In this document: one piece after another, positions 24,524-36,455 of the stretch
How positions within the stretch are numbered: position 1 is the stretch's first letter
Layout of the letters: the number at the start of each line of letters is the position of its first letter
Source: Nosocomiicoccus ampullae
GTDB taxonomy: Bacteria; Bacillota; Bacilli; Staphylococcales; Salinicoccaceae
DNA length: 64,000 bases
Assembly: GCF_001696685.1 (NCBI RefSeq)
Contig: NZ_MBFG01000010.1
Span: 59,122-123,121, forward strand
Direction of reading: 5' to 3'
Translations under genes and position numbers: made by a program
The notes under the pieces: model-generated
Database searches by the model: none
The model's input: the letters and a program-made list of their open reading frames with translations, nothing else
Told to the model about the DNA's origin: nothing

Positions 24524-27373
24524 GTGAGTGAAAAGATAAATAATAAATTCATTAAAATTAGTGGTGCAAGACAGCACAACTTAAAAAATATAAATATAGA
24601 TATACCGAGAGACCAGCTCGTCGTAATGACGGGCTTATCAGGCTCTGGTAAGTCATCGCTCGCATTCGATACGATTTACGCAGAAGGACAACGCCGTTAC
24701 GTTGAGAGTTTAAGCGCGTATGCGAGACAGTTTTTAGGTCAGATGGAAAAGCCAGACGTCGATACGATTGAAGGGTTATCACCAGCGATTTCAATCGATC
24801 AAAAAACGACGAGTAACAACCCGCGTTCAACGGTATCGACAATTACAGAAATATACGATTATTTACGATTATTATATGCACGTGCGGGGACGCCGTATTG
24901 TCCGCATCACGATATTGAAATTAAAAGCCAAACGATTGAAGAAATGGTCGACACGATTATGGAACTTGAAACACGTACGCGCCTTCAAATATTATCTCCA
25001 GTTGTACGTGGCAGAAAAGGACAACATAAAAAGATATTTGAAAGTCTTCGAAAAGAAGGATACGCAAGAGTCATCGTTGATGGTGAAATGTATGATATCG
25101 AAGACGTACCAGAATTAAATAAAAATAAAAAACACGATATCGATATCGTGATTGATAGAATCGGAGTTAAACCAGGTATTGAAGCGAGACTTTCTGATTC
25201 ACTACAAATCGCATTAGAAAAAGGAGAAGGTAACGCGGTCGCTAACGTTATAGATGGAGAAGATATCCACTTCTCAGAAAACTTTTCTTGCCCTGAATGT
25301 GGATTTACAATTAGTGAATTAGAGCCGAGACTCTTTTCATTTAACAGTCCGTTTGGTGCGTGTCCAACGTGTGACGGATTAGGTAAAAAATGGTCGGTTG
25401 ACGCGTCACTCGTTATTCCAGATGACACGTTATCGTTAAATGACGGTGCGATTTTACCGTGGAGACCGATTAGTTCAGATTATTATCCGAATCTTTTAAA
25501 ACAAGTCGCTGAACATTTTAATATCGATATGGACCAACCGTTCAAAGATTTATCTAAAGAAGAACAAGACATTATTTTAAAAGGGTCTACAGATTATTTA
25601 GACGTTACGTTCACACAGCGTAACGGTGCAAAGCGTACTCGTACAATTCAATTTGAAGGTGTTTTAAATAATATCGAGAGAAGATATCAAGACAGTCCGT
25701 CAGAGTATACGCGTGAACAAATGGCGCAGTATATGCGTGAAACAGACTGTTCGACGTGTCATGGATATCGTTTAAATATTGAGGCGCGCTCAGTTAAAAT
25801 TAAGAAACGCCATATCGGTGAAGCGGTAGATCAATCGGTGAACGATGCGCTTCAATTCTTTAATGATTTACATTTAAGTGAAAAGAATCAAGCAATCGCA
25901 CAGCCGATATTAAAAGAAATCAATGACAGACTCACTTTTTTAAGAAATGTTGGGCTTGGATATTTAACGCTCAACCGCCGAAGCGGTACGTTATCTGGTG
26001 GGGAAGCACAGCGTATTCGACTCGCGACACAAATCGGTTCGATGTTAAGTGGAGTGCTTTATATACTAGACGAGCCTTCAATTGGTCTTCATCAACGTGA
26101 TAACGATAAGCTAATCCGAACGTTAAAAGAGATGCGCGATTTAGGGAATACGTTAATCGTCGTTGAGCACGATGAAGATACGATGATTGCGAGTGATTAT
26201 TTAATCGATATCGGACCGGGTGCTGGAGAAAACGGTGGACAAATCGTCGCAGCTGGAACACCAAAAGAAGTCATGAATAACGACGCTTCAATTACAGGTC
26301 AATATTTAAGTGGTAAAAAAGAAATCCCGTTACCAGAAAATTATCGAAAACAAACGACTAAAAAGTTTAGAGTAAAAGGCGCAGTAGAAAACAACTTAAA
26401 AAATATCGATGTAGACTTCCCGCATGGTCTCTTAAACGTCGTAACAGGCGTCTCAGGATCTGGTAAGAGTACTTTAGTCAACGAAATTTTATATAAAGGA
26501 CTCCATAAAGAGCTATATAAATCTAAACTCGTACCTGGAAAGTTTAAAGAAATAGAAGGTGCCGAGTATTTAGATAAGATTATCGACATCGACCAATCTC
26601 CAATCGGTCGTACACCGAGAAGTAACCCGGCGACGTATACAGGTGTCTTTGATGACATTCGTGACGTCTATGCTGAAACGAACGAAGCGAAAGTTCGAGG
26701 GTACAAAAAAGGGAGATTTAGTTTTAACGTAAAAGGTGGACGTTGTGAAGCGTGTAAAGGTGACGGTATTTTAAAAATTGAAATGCACTTTTTACCAGAC
26801 GTCTTTGTACCGTGTGAAGTATGTCACGGCAAGCGTTATAACAGAGAGACGTTAGAAGTGAAATATAAAGATAAAAACATCTCAGATGTCCTTGAAATGA
26901 CGGTAGAAGAAGCAGCGAAATTCTTTGAGAACATTCCGAAAATCAGTCGTAAGCTAGAGACGCTATTAGATGTTGGACTCGGCTACGTAAAACTCGGGCA
27001 ACCAGCAACGACGTTATCCGGGGGAGAAGCACAACGTGTGAAACTTGCGAGTGAACTTCAAAAACGTTCAAATGGTAAGACGCTCTATATACTCGATGAG
27101 CCAACGACAGGACTCCACTCAGAAGATATTAGAAAACTGATTAAAGTCATTCAGCGTCTCGTAGATAACGGTGACACCGTCGTCATTATCGAACATAATT
27201 TAGACGTTATAAAAGTTGCAGATCATATCATCGATCTTGGCCCTGAAGGTGGCGACGGTGGAGGAGAAGTCGTTGCGCATGGTACAATAGAAGATATAAT
27301 GGAGACGAAAGAAAGCCATACAGGATACCACTTAAAAAAATGGCTCAATCGTAACCATCAGGAGGTTAAATAA
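24524..27373 (+). CDS. uvrA: UvrABC excinuclease subunit A
   Basis: A 949-residue duplicated ABC ATPase that scans DNA for damage and loads UvrB. Both Walker A motifs ([13 protein letters not shown] near residue 36 and [13 protein letters not shown] near 644), both signature motifs ([12 protein letters not shown] and [12 protein letters not shown]) and the zinc modules (CPECGF...CPTCDG near 256-281 and CEACKG...CEVCHG near 742-768) are intact. GTG start. Its stop overlaps the start of the DUF4097 gene (shared A at 27373), so that gene is translationally coupled to DNA repair. Confidence 0.97.
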   Translation: MSEKINNKFIKISGARQHNLKNINIDIPRDQLVVMTGLSGSGKSSLAFDTIYAEGQRRYVESLSAYARQFLGQMEKPDVDTIEGLSPAISIDQKTTSNNPRSTVSTITEIYDYLRLLYARAGTPYCPHHDIEIKSQTIEEMVDTIMELETRTRLQILSPVVRGRKGQHKKIFESLRKEGYARVIVDGEMYDIEDVPELNKNKKHDIDIVIDRIGVKPGIEARLSDSLQIALEKGEGNAVANVIDGEDIHFSENFSCPECGFTISELEPRLFSFNSPFGACPTCDGLGKKWSVDASLVIPDDTLSLNDGAILPWRPISSDYYPNLLKQVAEHFNIDMDQPFKDLSKEEQDIILKGSTDYLDVTFTQRNGAKRTRTIQFEGVLNNIERRYQDSPSEYTREQMAQYMRETDCSTCHGYRLNIEARSVKIKKRHIGEAVDQSVNDALQFFNDLHLSEKNQAIAQPILKEINDRLTFLRNVGLGYLTLNRRSGTLSGGEAQRIRLATQIGSMLSGVLYILDEPSIGLHQRDNDKLIRTLKEMRDLGNTLIVVEHDEDTMIASDYLIDIGPGAGENGGQIVAAGTPKEVMNNDASITGQYLSGKKEIPLPENYRKQTTKKFRVKGAVENNLKNIDVDFPHGLLNVVTGVSGSGKSTLVNEILYKGLHKELYKSKLVPGKFKEIEGAEYLDKIIDIDQSPIGRTPRSNPATYTGVFDDIRDVYAETNEAKVRGYKKGRFSFNVKGGRCEACKGDGILKIEMHFLPDVFVPCEVCHGKRYNRETLEVKYKDKNISDVLEMTVEEAAKFFENIPKISRKLETLLDVGLGYVKLGQPATTLSGGEAQRVKLASELQKRSNGKTLYILDEPTTGLHSEDIRKLIKVIQRLVDNGDTVVIIEHNLDVIKVADHIIDLGPEGGDGGGEVVAHGTIEDIMETKESHTGYHLKKWLNRNHQEVK

Positions 27374-28512
27374 TGGATAGTAAAGCGCGAATTTTAAAAA
27401 TGCTTGAAGATGGTTTAATCACGACAAAAGAAGCAATCGACCTTATGAATGCATTAAACGAAGACGATCAAGATAAGAAACACACGAACGATAAAAAAGA
27501 AGAAGAGAACAGTATTTATAAGTTTTTTGAAAATGTGACAGACGAAGTTGGAAAAATTTTAGATCCAGATATGATTCAAAAAAACGCGAAAGAAACGTTT
27601 GACGATGTCCGCCGTAAAGCAAAAGCAACGAAGAGCACGTCAGATATTTTAAAAACGTTAGAAGACGTATTCGACAAAGCTAAAACGGGAGACATCGATG
27701 CGATTTTCCAGCAAGGGTCTAAAAATAAACTCATCGAAACGATCGAAGAAGATTTTTCATCTGTTACGTTAGACGTAACGAATGGTAACGTCGAAGTTAA
27801 AAAGACAGATGGCGTCACAGCGGTACGTTTTGAAGTGACACCGTTCTATAGAAAACTCGATAAAAAACGCAATTACTTTGAAGATATTTTCTGCGAAGTA
27901 AAAAACGGGAACTTAGAAATTATGTCACCACTTCGTAGTGCGAAAGTAAACGTCGTATTAGAAATTAACGAACGTGCACTCGACTACTTACACATCTCAA
28001 GTTCAAACGGCAGCGTCGACGTTGAAGATTTACTGTTAAAAGATTTATCTATCGATATTTTAAATGGTGATATCGAAGTCGACGATATTTCAGCAAAACA
28101 TGCGTTCGTTAGAACGTCACGTGGGTCATTAGAAATAAAAGAAAGTGCGTTTACGAATTTAGAACTCGTATCGATGCTTGGAACGATTTCAACGAAAGAA
28201 TTAGATGTTGAAGAAATCGACATTAAAGCGAACGGCTCAGTGTCACTTTCATTAAATGAAGATACACGTGATGCTAAAATTCAAACGAACATGGGAAGCA
28301 TCAACGTAGAAATTCCGTCAGGTCGTAAAGTCGAAGGACGTTTAAACACAGTGCTTGGACATATTAACTATCCTCCGGGGTTAAACATCCGAGATATGAA
28401 GCCATCCGATTTAGGATTAAAAGAAATTATGATCATTAATGACACAGATGAATCAGGTCTCGTTATAGAAGCGAGCACAAAAGTTGGTTCAGTCACACTC
28501 CATACAGTATAA
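27373..28512 (+). CDS. DUF4097-family protein with SHOCT-like N-terminus
   Basis: A 379-residue protein with an N-terminal SHOCT-like helical segment (ARILKMLEDGLITTKEAIDLMNAL), a charged linker, then a long right-handed beta repeat region (from about residue 130) typical of DUF4097, where short strands recur (DVTNGNVEVKK, ISSSNGSVDVEDL, DILNGDIEVDD, TNMGSINVEI). No signal peptide or membrane segment, so it is probably cytoplasmic. Function unknown; the family is sometimes labelled putative adhesin but that is doubtful without export. A similar gene sits between uvrA and hprK in S. aureus. Confidence 0.75.
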   Translation: MDSKARILKMLEDGLITTKEAIDLMNALNEDDQDKKHTNDKKEEENSIYKFFENVTDEVGKILDPDMIQKNAKETFDDVRRKAKATKSTSDILKTLEDVFDKAKTGDIDAIFQQGSKNKLIETIEEDFSSVTLDVTNGNVEVKKTDGVTAVRFEVTPFYRKLDKKRNYFEDIFCEVKNGNLEIMSPLRSAKVNVVLEINERALDYLHISSSNGSVDVEDLLLKDLSIDILNGDIEVDDISAKHAFVRTSRGSLEIKESAFTNLELVSMLGTISTKELDVEEIDIKANGSVSLSLNEDTRDAKIQTNMGSINVEIPSGRKVEGRLNTVLGHINYPPGLNIRDMKPSDLGLKEIMIINDTDESGLVIEASTKVGSVTLHTV

Positions 28513-28521
28513 AACGTATTT

Positions 28522-28556
28522 AAAGGACAAGTAGCTATCAGACTTGTCCTTTTTTG
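28522..28556 (+). terminator. Terminator after the uvrBA operon
   Basis: AAAGGACAAGT (28522-28532) and ACTTGTCCTTT (28542-28552), 9-nt loop, T-run. Confidence 0.87.
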
Positions 28557-28591
28557 CTATAATAAGAAGTATCAATTTTGAGAGGTATATT

Positions 28592-29524
28592 ATGTTAACA
28601 GTAAGTAACGTAATCGAACGATTCAAATTAGAAATTATCACTGGTGAAACAGGTATACATAAACCAATCACAAGTATCGACGTCTCACGACCAGGACTTG
28701 AGATTGCGGGTTATTTTTCGCATTATTCAAAAGAACGCGTTCAGTTATTTGGACTGACTGAAACGACGTATTTTAATACGAAATTAACGGATGAAGAACG
28801 CGCAACTCGTGCACAATTGCTATGTACAAATGAGACGCCGTGTTTTATATTTACAGACGATTTAATTCCGCCAAAAGAAATTATCGAAGCGTGTGAGAAT
28901 GCAAATATTCCACTTTTAAAAACGTCGAATACGATTACGAATTTAATGTTTTACTTAACCGACTATTTAGAAATTTCGCTCGCACCTGAGACGAACGTTC
29001 ACGGCGTTCTGTTAGACGTCTATGGAATCGGTGTATTAATTACAGGTGAAAGTGGTATCGGTAAAAGTGAAATTGCGTTAGAGCTCGTTAAAAATGGGCA
29101 TCGACTCGTTGCAGACGATAACGTCGAAATCAAAGAAATTGGTAAAAACGTACTCATCGGTAAATCTCCAGAGCTCATCGAAAATTTACTTGAAATTAGA
29201 GGGCTCGGCATTATCAACGTAATGACACTATTCGGTGCAAGTGTCGTGCTAAGTGAAAAGCGTATTATGTTAAACGTTCATTTAGAGTTTTGGCAACAAG
29301 ATAAAGAATACGACCGCCTCGGATTAGATAAACGAACAAAAAATATATTAAATTCTGAAATACCGAGTAAGTTAATCCCTGTACGACCAGGGCGAAACGT
29401 ATCGAATATTATTGAAGTGGCAGCGATGGACTTTAGACTTCAAAATATGGGAGTCAGTGCCGCGAGAGAATTTAACGAGCGCTTAATTGCGCATATTAGG
29501 AGTAAAGATAACGGAGGGAAATAA
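28592..29524 (+). CDS. hprK: HPr kinase/phosphorylase
   Basis: A 310-residue bifunctional enzyme that phosphorylates or dephosphorylates Ser46 of HPr, setting carbon catabolite repression through CcpA. The N-terminal domain spans residues 1-130; the kinase domain carries the P-loop GESGIGKSE (near 153-161), the LVADDNVEI loop and the signature [10 protein letters not shown] near 202-211. The start is the ATG at 28592 after AGAGGTAT; the longer frame to 28544 runs back into the upstream terminator. Its stop overlaps the lgt start. Confidence 0.95.
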   Translation: MLTVSNVIERFKLEIITGETGIHKPITSIDVSRPGLEIAGYFSHYSKERVQLFGLTETTYFNTKLTDEERATRAQLLCTNETPCFIFTDDLIPPKEIIEACENANIPLLKTSNTITNLMFYLTDYLEISLAPETNVHGVLLDVYGIGVLITGESGIGKSEIALELVKNGHRLVADDNVEIKEIGKNVLIGKSPELIENLLEIRGLGIINVMTLFGASVVLSEKRIMLNVHLEFWQQDKEYDRLGLDKRTKNILNSEIPSKLIPVRPGRNVSNIIEVAAMDFRLQNMGVSAAREFNERLIAHIRSKDNGGK

Positions 29525-30396
29525 TGATATATGCGATTGACCGCGTCGCAGTAAGTATCGGTGGATTCGATATTTACTGGTACGGGATTTTAATATTTAC
29601 AGGAATGATCTGTGCATACTTTTTAGCAAATCATGAAATGGTTAAAAAAGGATTTAGCGACGAAACACTCACGGAGATGATGGTATATATCATCGTCTTC
29701 TCACTCGTAGGTGCGAGACTTTACTTCGTGTTATTCAACTTAGATTATTATTTACTCCACCCACTCGATATTATAAAAGTATGGGAAGGTGGAATGGCGA
29801 TCCACGGTGGGCTCATCGGTGGGGTCCTTGCAGGATATTACTACACGCGTAAAAACAATTATAGTTTTTTCCAGTTTGGGGATATGTTAATGCCGAGTGT
29901 ACTACTCGGCCAAGCGATCGGACGTTGGGGGAACTTTATTAACCAAGAAGCACACGGTGGCCCTGTGTCTCGAGCGTTTTTAGAGACGTTACGTCTACCT
30001 GAATTTATCATTAACCAAATGTATATCGACGGTGTGTATTATCATCCGACCTTTTTATATGAATCGATTTGGAACGTCGTCGGTATTTTTATACTGATGC
30101 GTTTACGTCCGAAATTAAAAATTGGTCAGACGTTTTTACTCTATTTAATTTACTATTCTATCGGGCGCTTCTTTATCGAAGGAATGCGTACAGATAGTTT
30201 AATGATTCTAGACCTTCTCCGTACAGCACAAGTGATGAGTCTCTCGCTTATCGCCCTTGCGATTATTGTATGGATATATAGAAATAAAAAGTACGACTTA
30301 CCGGTATATGGTAACGTACACGGAAATTTTAACACGTTTAACAAAAAACAGCGTGCGACAGTTAAACAAAACACGAAAAAGAAAAAGAGGAAATAA
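29524..30396 (+). CDS. lgt: Prolipoprotein diacylglyceryl transferase
   Basis: A 290-residue membrane enzyme that attaches diacylglycerol from phosphatidylglycerol to the lipobox Cys of prolipoproteins, the first step of lipoprotein maturation. About seven helices. The Lgt signature is [18 protein letters not shown] (about residues 136-153), with the conserved [12 protein letters not shown] near 89-100. The C-terminal tail is very basic (NTKKKKRK). Its targets in this window include the siderophore-binding, YtkA-like, YkyA-like and cytochrome lipoproteins. Overlaps hprK by one nt. Confidence 0.95.
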   Translation: MIYAIDRVAVSIGGFDIYWYGILIFTGMICAYFLANHEMVKKGFSDETLTEMMVYIIVFSLVGARLYFVLFNLDYYLLHPLDIIKVWEGGMAIHGGLIGGVLAGYYYTRKNNYSFFQFGDMLMPSVLLGQAIGRWGNFINQEAHGGPVSRAFLETLRLPEFIINQMYIDGVYYHPTFLYESIWNVVGIFILMRLRPKLKIGQTFLLYLIYYSIGRFFIEGMRTDSLMILDLLRTAQVMSLSLIALAIIVWIYRNKKYDLPVYGNVHGNFNTFNKKQRATVKQNTKKKKRK

Positions 30397-30398
30397 TT

Positions 30399-30893
30399 AT
30401 GCGTAAGCTCGAACGTTTTCCTTCAAAAAAAGAAAATCCGCTTTGGCGAATGTACCGTACGATTTCGTTTTTTAGAGTCGTTAAAAACTTCATCATTGTT
30501 GAAGCGGGAAGGTATTCCCCATCCACGAGAATGAAACATACACTGTATAAAACTGGACTCAATATGAAACTCGGTGACAAAGTAAGTTTTGCATATAAAG
30601 CGATGCCGGACTTATTTTATCCTGAAAATATTACAGTTGGTGAGAACTCGATTATCGGTTATAACGCGACGTTACTTACACACGAATATTTAGTCGATGA
30701 GTACCGTATCGGTTCTATTACAATCGGTAAAAATACGATGATCGGCGCGAACGTTACGGTGTTACCTGGTGTGACGATTGGTGACAACGTATTAGTCGGT
30801 GCTGGAAGTGTCGTCTCTAAAGATATTCCAGATAATAGTATCGCGTACGGTAATCCGTTAGTTATAAAGGAGAGAAGCGATATTGAAAAGTAA
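30399..30893 (+). CDS. Hexapeptide-repeat acyltransferase
   Basis: A 164-residue left-handed beta-helix protein: an N-terminal helical region (residues 1-60) and hexapeptide repeats from about residue 75 ([54 protein letters not shown]), ending YGNPLVIKE. It is an acetyl- or acyl-CoA transferase of the maltose/galactoside O-acetyltransferase type; the acceptor is unknown. It lies 2 nt after lgt and overlaps the TPR gene, so it belongs to the hprK-lgt operon. A similar gene is at this place in staphylococci. Confidence 0.82.
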   Translation: MRKLERFPSKKENPLWRMYRTISFFRVVKNFIIVEAGRYSPSTRMKHTLYKTGLNMKLGDKVSFAYKAMPDLFYPENITVGENSIIGYNATLLTHEYLVDEYRIGSITIGKNTMIGANVTVLPGVTIGDNVLVGAGSVVSKDIPDNSIAYGNPLVIKERSDIEK

Positions 30894-32295
30894 AATTATC
30901 TCGCTTCGTAACGACGGGAGGGTATACTACCGTCAAGCGATGAAGAAAAAGCATCACGGATCATATCGTGATGCTTTAAATCTTATGGAGCGAGCGTTAA
31001 ATGAAAGTAAAGAACGCGAATATATGACGGAGTATGCGTATATACTCACGTTACTCGGTGAATACGATAGAGCAGAGCAGTTTATAATGACAGAGTTTGC
31101 AGCGTCTAATTTTGATACGACGTATTACTATGAATTATCTGAGATGAATGTGTTAATCGAAGATGCAAATAAAGGACTGTTATTTGGTATATTGTATGCG
31201 GAACTGCATAAGGATGATGATTATTACGACGATTTAATGGAAATGTTTACCGTTGAAGACTATAGCTACGATGAACTTCTAAAGGAAGCGAAAGAATTCG
31301 TCGGTCAATATATATTCCAGTCGTACTTTATGAGTGGTCAAATTGAAACATCACTCGATTATTTAGATGATATCGACTTTGACTTATCAAATAAACGTGA
31401 ATTTAGAAATTTACGTGGGATGGCGTTACTCTTTTTAAATCGATTCGAAGAAGCAGAAGCGATATTAACAGAGCTATTAAAAGAAGACCAAACAGATATG
31501 CATGCGTTAAGTCATTTAACGTTGCTTTATTTTTATACGAATCGTCACGACTTATATGTAAAATTTTTACGTCATTTAGAAGTCGTCGAACCACTCGACG
31601 AAGACGACCGTTTAAAAGTTGGGCTCGTTTTAAACTTTTTAAAAAAGCATAAAGAAGCGTATCAATTACTTTATCCATTATATAAAAAGAAGTATATGGT
31701 CAATTTCCAGTTATTACATGCACTCAGTCAAGCCGCGTATAAAATTGGCGAAGTCGAAGAAGCAGAAATGTTTTGGAAAGAGATGCAGCTCTATCACCCA
31801 CTCGATGAAATTCACAGTCCATGGCAAAAAGAACAAGCGGCTGAAACGTTAAATAAAATTATCGACGAGTATTTACAAAGTGATGATCCACATAAGCGCA
31901 TACTCGGTTTATTCCGTACGAGTATTATTCGACCGGAAGATGTCATATTAGGGTCACCCGTATGGGATTTAATTGAACAATTTGGAAACTTTGAAAAGAT
32001 GTACACGGCGTATATATTTAACAATTTTAAGTTTAAAAAGTTTGATATATTACATGAAGGACTTGAAGTGTTATCGATTGATTATCTCGATAGAGATGAC
32101 ATTTTACTCGGTTGGATTGACGCGATTACACATATCGACATTAGCGAGTTAAAAGAATCTGGGAAAACATATGCGTTAGCCTTTTTATATGTGTATTATA
32201 ACGATGGCTTTACAGTAGAAACATTGTCAGAAAAGTATCAAGTTTATCCGCATAAATTAAAAAAAGCAATTGAAGATATTAAGCAGAATGAGTGA
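30883..32295 (+). CDS. TPR-repeat protein
   Basis: A 470-residue, helix-rich soluble protein with tetratricopeptide-like repeats (for example [41 protein letters not shown] at residues 27-70 and [30 protein letters not shown] near 187-215). No catalytic motif is visible; such proteins scaffold other proteins. The start is TTG 30883 after AAGGAGAG, overlapping the acyltransferase gene by 11 nt. Last gene of the hprK operon. Function not known. Confidence 0.75.
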   Translation: MKSKIISLRNDGRVYYRQAMKKKHHGSYRDALNLMERALNESKEREYMTEYAYILTLLGEYDRAEQFIMTEFAASNFDTTYYYELSEMNVLIEDANKGLLFGILYAELHKDDDYYDDLMEMFTVEDYSYDELLKEAKEFVGQYIFQSYFMSGQIETSLDYLDDIDFDLSNKREFRNLRGMALLFLNRFEEAEAILTELLKEDQTDMHALSHLTLLYFYTNRHDLYVKFLRHLEVVEPLDEDDRLKVGLVLNFLKKHKEAYQLLYPLYKKKYMVNFQLLHALSQAAYKIGEVEEAEMFWKEMQLYHPLDEIHSPWQKEQAAETLNKIIDEYLQSDDPHKRILGLFRTSIIRPEDVILGSPVWDLIEQFGNFEKMYTAYIFNNFKFKKFDILHEGLEVLSIDYLDRDDILLGWIDAITHIDISELKESGKTYALAFLYVYYNDGFTVETLSEKYQVYPHKLKKAIEDIKQNE

Positions 32296-32321
32296 CACAC
32301 CTGGCTCATTTTAGATATAAT
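32292..32321 (+). promoter_or_regulatory. Probable trxB promoter
   Basis: GTGACA (32292-32297), 18-nt spacer and TATAAT (32316-32321), 35 nt before the trxB ATG. Confidence 0.5.
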
Positions 32322-32343
32322 ATGAAAAGTATGTTACGAGTAA

Positions 32344-33288
<945 letters not shown>

Positions 33289-33293
33289 AATTT

Positions 33294-33322
33294 AAAAGAT
33301 GGGACGCTCGTTCCATCTTTTT
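33294..33322 (+). terminator. Terminator after trxB
   Basis: AAAAGATGG (33294-33302) and CCATCTTTT (33313-33321) with T-run, directly before the rapZ ribosome binding site. Confidence 0.8.
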
Positions 33323-33345
33323 AAACGTAGATGGGAGGAATCCGA

Positions 33346-34221
33346 GTGAAAAACTTAATTATATTAACTGGGATGAGTGGTGCAGGTAAATCTATTGCAT
33401 TAGAGTCTCTTGAAGACATGGGTTATTTTGCGATCGATAATTTACCCGTACCGTTATTACCGAAAATTGTAGAAATGATGCAGTCGACAAACGAAGATAT
33501 GCATGACGTTGCGCTAAGTATCGACTTAAGAGATCGTATGTTTTTTAGTCAGTTCATTCCAGCGATCAACGATCTTATTTCAGTAAAAGGGATTCGCACA
33601 CAAATCGTCTTTTTAGATGCGACAGATAATAAATTAATTAGTAGATACAAAGAGACGAGAAGAAGTCATCCGTTAAATGATAATGTATCATTATCTGAAG
33701 CGATAAAAAATGAGCGTAGTTTACTAGAAGACGTGAAAAAAGCGTCGACAATTATTATCGATACGACAGAAACATCTGCAAAAGAATTAAAAGAAAAGAT
33801 TTACGACTACTTAAAATATGACCGCGATGAAAAGTTTACTATTAACGTGATGAGCTTTGGGTTTAAACATGAAATCCCTCAAGATGCAGACATTATGTAT
33901 GACGTTAGATTTTTACCGAATCCGTATTATATCGAGTCACTTCGTCCGAAAACGGGACTCGACCAAGACGTCTATGATTACGTTATGAAGTTTAAAGATA
34001 CAGAAATATTTTACGAGAAGTTAATCGATATCATTAATTTTTCACTCCCGTTATACGTAAAAGAAGGAAAATCTCAATTAAATATCGCAATTGGATGTAC
34101 AGGTGGACAGCACCGTTCAGTTGCGATCGCAGAACGTATTTCTAATGATTTAAAAACTAAACATATGTATAAAATCAATACAATCCACAAAGAAACACAT
34201 AGGCACCGCCATGAAGACTAA
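33346..34221 (+). CDS. rapZ: RapZ/YvcJ nucleotide-binding protein
   Basis: About 291 residues with an N-terminal P-loop TGMSGAGKSIALE and a C-terminal domain containing SFGFKHEIPQDADIMYDVRFLPNPYYI and IGCTGGQHRSVAIAE. In E. coli RapZ guides RNase E to the small RNA GlmZ; in Bacillus YvcJ hydrolyses nucleotides and affects competence, so the staphylococcal role is open. Start is GTG 33346, 7 nt after GGGAGG; an ATG at 33331 precedes that site. It overlaps yvcK by 11 nt. Confidence 0.92.
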   Translation: MKNLIILTGMSGAGKSIALESLEDMGYFAIDNLPVPLLPKIVEMMQSTNEDMHDVALSIDLRDRMFFSQFIPAINDLISVKGIRTQIVFLDATDNKLISRYKETRRSHPLNDNVSLSEAIKNERSLLEDVKKASTIIIDTTETSAKELKEKIYDYLKYDRDEKFTINVMSFGFKHEIPQDADIMYDVRFLPNPYYIESLRPKTGLDQDVYDYVMKFKDTEIFYEKLIDIINFSLPLYVKEGKSQLNIAIGCTGGQHRSVAIAERISNDLKTKHMYKINTIHKETHRHRHED

Positions 34222-35191
34222 TACAATCAACGTCGTTTTAATCGGTGGTGGAACGGGATTAAGTGTACTTGCGCGTGGGTTAAAAAATTATCCAATCGAT
34301 ATATCTGCAATCGTTACAGTCGCAGATGACGGTGGATCTACAGGAAAAATACGTTCTGAAATAGATATGCCAGCACCAGGAGATGTTAGAAACGTCCTCG
34401 CTGCACTAAGTGAATCTGAAGCTTTAATTAAAGATTTATTTACATATCGCTTTAACCGTGAAAAAATCAGCGGGCATAGTCTCGGGAATTTAATGCTCGC
34501 TGCGATGTATGATATGCAAGGAGATTTTTCAGTCGCGGTTGAAAAGCTATCCGAGATATTAAACGTCAAAGGTAAAGTGATTCCGAGCACAAACCGCTCC
34601 CCAAAACTCGTCGCGATAATGACCGACGGGACAAAATACGAGGGAGAAAGTTATATTCCAAAAGTTAAAAAGAAAATCGATCATATATATTTAAGCCCAT
34701 CGGGTATTGAAGGTTCTAATACCGCAATAGAAGCGATTCAAAATGCAGACTTTATAATATATGGTCCGGGGAGTTTATATACGAGTATCATCCCAAACGT
34801 CTTACCGACGAGTATCAAAAAAGCACTACAAGAATCCCATGCAAATCAGATTTATATTAGTAATATCGTAGAGCAACCAGGAGAAACAAAATCGATGACA
34901 GCAGCGGACTGTGTCGATGCGATTCATAAACATATTGGAAAAGATGTCATCACACATGTTTTAGCAAGTGACGAAGATACAAAGCAACTCCTCTCACAAC
35001 GTTATAAAGAAGAAGGTGTGAGTGCTGTTCTCGTTAGTAAAGACGAGTTACAAAAACGAGGAATCAATGTATATATATATGATAATATCGTCCAAAAAAC
35101 AGAGGAAGGTATATTAAGACACGACTCGAAACAACTAGCTAAAAATATATATGAACTTGTACTCGAACTATTTGAAACGATAGAATATTGA
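34211..35191 (+). CDS. yvcK: YvcK/CofD-like gluconeogenesis factor
   Basis: A 326-residue Rossmann-type protein of the CofD-like family (VVLIGGGTGLSVLARGLKNYP at the N-terminus; ADDGGSTGKIR near 39-49; GHSLGNLMLAAMYD near 89-102). YvcK binds UDP-sugars and helps cell-wall homeostasis during growth on gluconeogenic carbon in Bacillus. It lies in the conserved rapZ-yvcK-whiA operon, starting inside the end of rapZ, with only a weak ribosome binding site, which suggests coupling. Confidence 0.92.
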   Translation: MKTNTINVVLIGGGTGLSVLARGLKNYPIDISAIVTVADDGGSTGKIRSEIDMPAPGDVRNVLAALSESEALIKDLFTYRFNREKISGHSLGNLMLAAMYDMQGDFSVAVEKLSEILNVKGKVIPSTNRSPKLVAIMTDGTKYEGESYIPKVKKKIDHIYLSPSGIEGSNTAIEAIQNADFIIYGPGSLYTSIIPNVLPTSIKKALQESHANQIYISNIVEQPGETKSMTAADCVDAIHKHIGKDVITHVLASDEDTKQLLSQRYKEEGVSAVLVSKDELQKRGINVYIYDNIVQKTEEGILRHDSKQLAKNIYELVLELFETIEY

Positions 35192-35208
35192 AAGAGAGGT
35201 GAGTCAAT

Positions 35209-36153
35209 ATGTCGTTTGCCTCAGAAATGAAAGGTGAATTATGCCGAATAGAAGCGGATGAAAAATGTAGTAAAGAAGAACTGTCGGCAATTATAAAAAT
35301 GAACGGTTCGATCGCAATATCAGAAGGAAAATGGATCATTAACATCCAAACCGAAAACGCAGCGATCGCAAGACGTATATTTAGACTTATTAAAGAGCTA
35401 TATAAAATCGAACCAGAATTAGCAGTTAGAAGAAAAATGCAGTTAAAGAAAAATAACGTCTATATATGTAGAGTGAAAGAAAGCACAAGAGAAATATTAA
35501 GTGACCTAAATGTCATGCGTGACGGAGAAATTATACATGACGTCGAACTGTCGTCACTCACAGATGATGAATGTGTAAGAAGCTATTTAAGAGGCGCATT
35601 TTTAGCAGCAGGATCAGTCAACAACCCAGAAACATCATCCTATCATTTAGAAATCGCGTCACTCTATGAAGAACATGCCTACTCACTCATGAAACTAATG
35701 AACGAATACGAACTTAACGCAAAAGTCATCGATAGAAAACGTGGGTACATTACGTACTTAAAAGAAGCGGAGAAAATCTCAGACTTCTTAGGACTCGTCG
35801 GCGGACATCAAGCGATGCTAAAATTTGAAGACGTTAGAATACTAAGAGATATGAGAAACTCCGTCAACCGACTCGTCAACTGTGAAACAGCAAACTTAAA
35901 CAAAACAATAAGTGCAGCGATGCGCCAAGTAGAAAACATCAAATACATCGACCAAGAAATTGGATTAGAAAAACTACCAGACCGATTACGAGAAATTGCG
36001 TACTTAAGAAGAGACAACCATGATATGAGTTTAAAAGAACTCGGAGAAAGCATCTCAACAGGACCGATAACAAAATCCGGCGTCAACCATCGACTACGTA
36101 AAATCGATGAGATTGCGGATAAATTGAGAAGCGGTCAAGATGTGAAGTTGTAG
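35209..36153 (+). CDS. whiA: WhiA sporulation-type DNA-binding regulator
   Basis: A 314-residue protein with a degenerate LAGLIDADG homing-endonuclease fold in the N-terminal two thirds ([26 protein letters not shown] near 124-150) and a C-terminal helix-turn-helix ([26 protein letters not shown] near 275-300). In non-sporulating Firmicutes WhiA influences cell division and chromosome segregation. Third gene of the rapZ operon, start ATG after AGAGGTGAG. No clear T-run terminator follows; a palindromic repeat array does. Confidence 0.93.
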   Translation: MSFASEMKGELCRIEADEKCSKEELSAIIKMNGSIAISEGKWIINIQTENAAIARRIFRLIKELYKIEPELAVRRKMQLKKNNVYICRVKESTREILSDLNVMRDGEIIHDVELSSLTDDECVRSYLRGAFLAAGSVNNPETSSYHLEIASLYEEHAYSLMKLMNEYELNAKVIDRKRGYITYLKEAEKISDFLGLVGGHQAMLKFEDVRILRDMRNSVNRLVNCETANLNKTISAAMRQVENIKYIDQEIGLEKLPDRLREIAYLRRDNHDMSLKELGESISTGPITKSGVNHRLRKIDEIADKLRSGQDVKL

Positions 36154-36185
36154 GGGATAATGCGATGATTTCTACGTGTTATTTA

Positions 36186-36385
36186 CAAAAATGAGACTAG
36201 AATCTAAAAATATGTTAGATAAATGATTATATTTAACAAAAATGATCCTATATAACTAAAATATGTTAGATAAAACAATATATTTAACAAAAATGATCCT
36301 AAACTACCGAAATATGTTAGATAAATCATTATATCTAACAAAATCAAAAGAAAAGTGTTAAATAAACACGACGAGTAAAGTCATC
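36186..36385. repeat. 51-bp-period palindromic repeat array, locus 2
   Basis: Three units beginning AATATGTTAGATAAA start at 36209, 36260 and 36311, exactly 51 bp apart, each followed by TATATTTAACAAAA or TATATCTAACAAAA. The first two also share AATGATCCTA. Within each unit TGTTAGATA faces TATCTAACA or its variant, making a hairpin with an 8-nt loop. A partial unit precedes (TATTTACAAAAATGAGACTAG from 36180) and a diverged one follows (GTGTTAAATAAACACG near 36356). This accounts for the 300-bp gap between whiA and clpP; no gene is visible in it. Confidence 0.8.
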
Positions 36386-36411
36386 TAATAATAATTACAA
36401 ACAAAATAAAT

Positions 36412-36442
36412 AAAAGAAGGGATTCAACGAAAGTTGAATCCC
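36412..36442 (-). terminator. Terminator of clpP
   Basis: GGGATTCAAC (36419-36428) and GTTGAATCCC (36433-36442) with loop GAAA; on the minus strand it is followed by TTCTTTTA. Confidence 0.85.
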
Positions 36443-36455
36443 TTTTACCTTATAC

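Noticed and set aside
24768-25428. Frames within uvrA (116 codons plus strand, 147 codons minus strand)
   Set aside because: Both overlap well-supported UvrA domains and show no independent start signals or known motifs.
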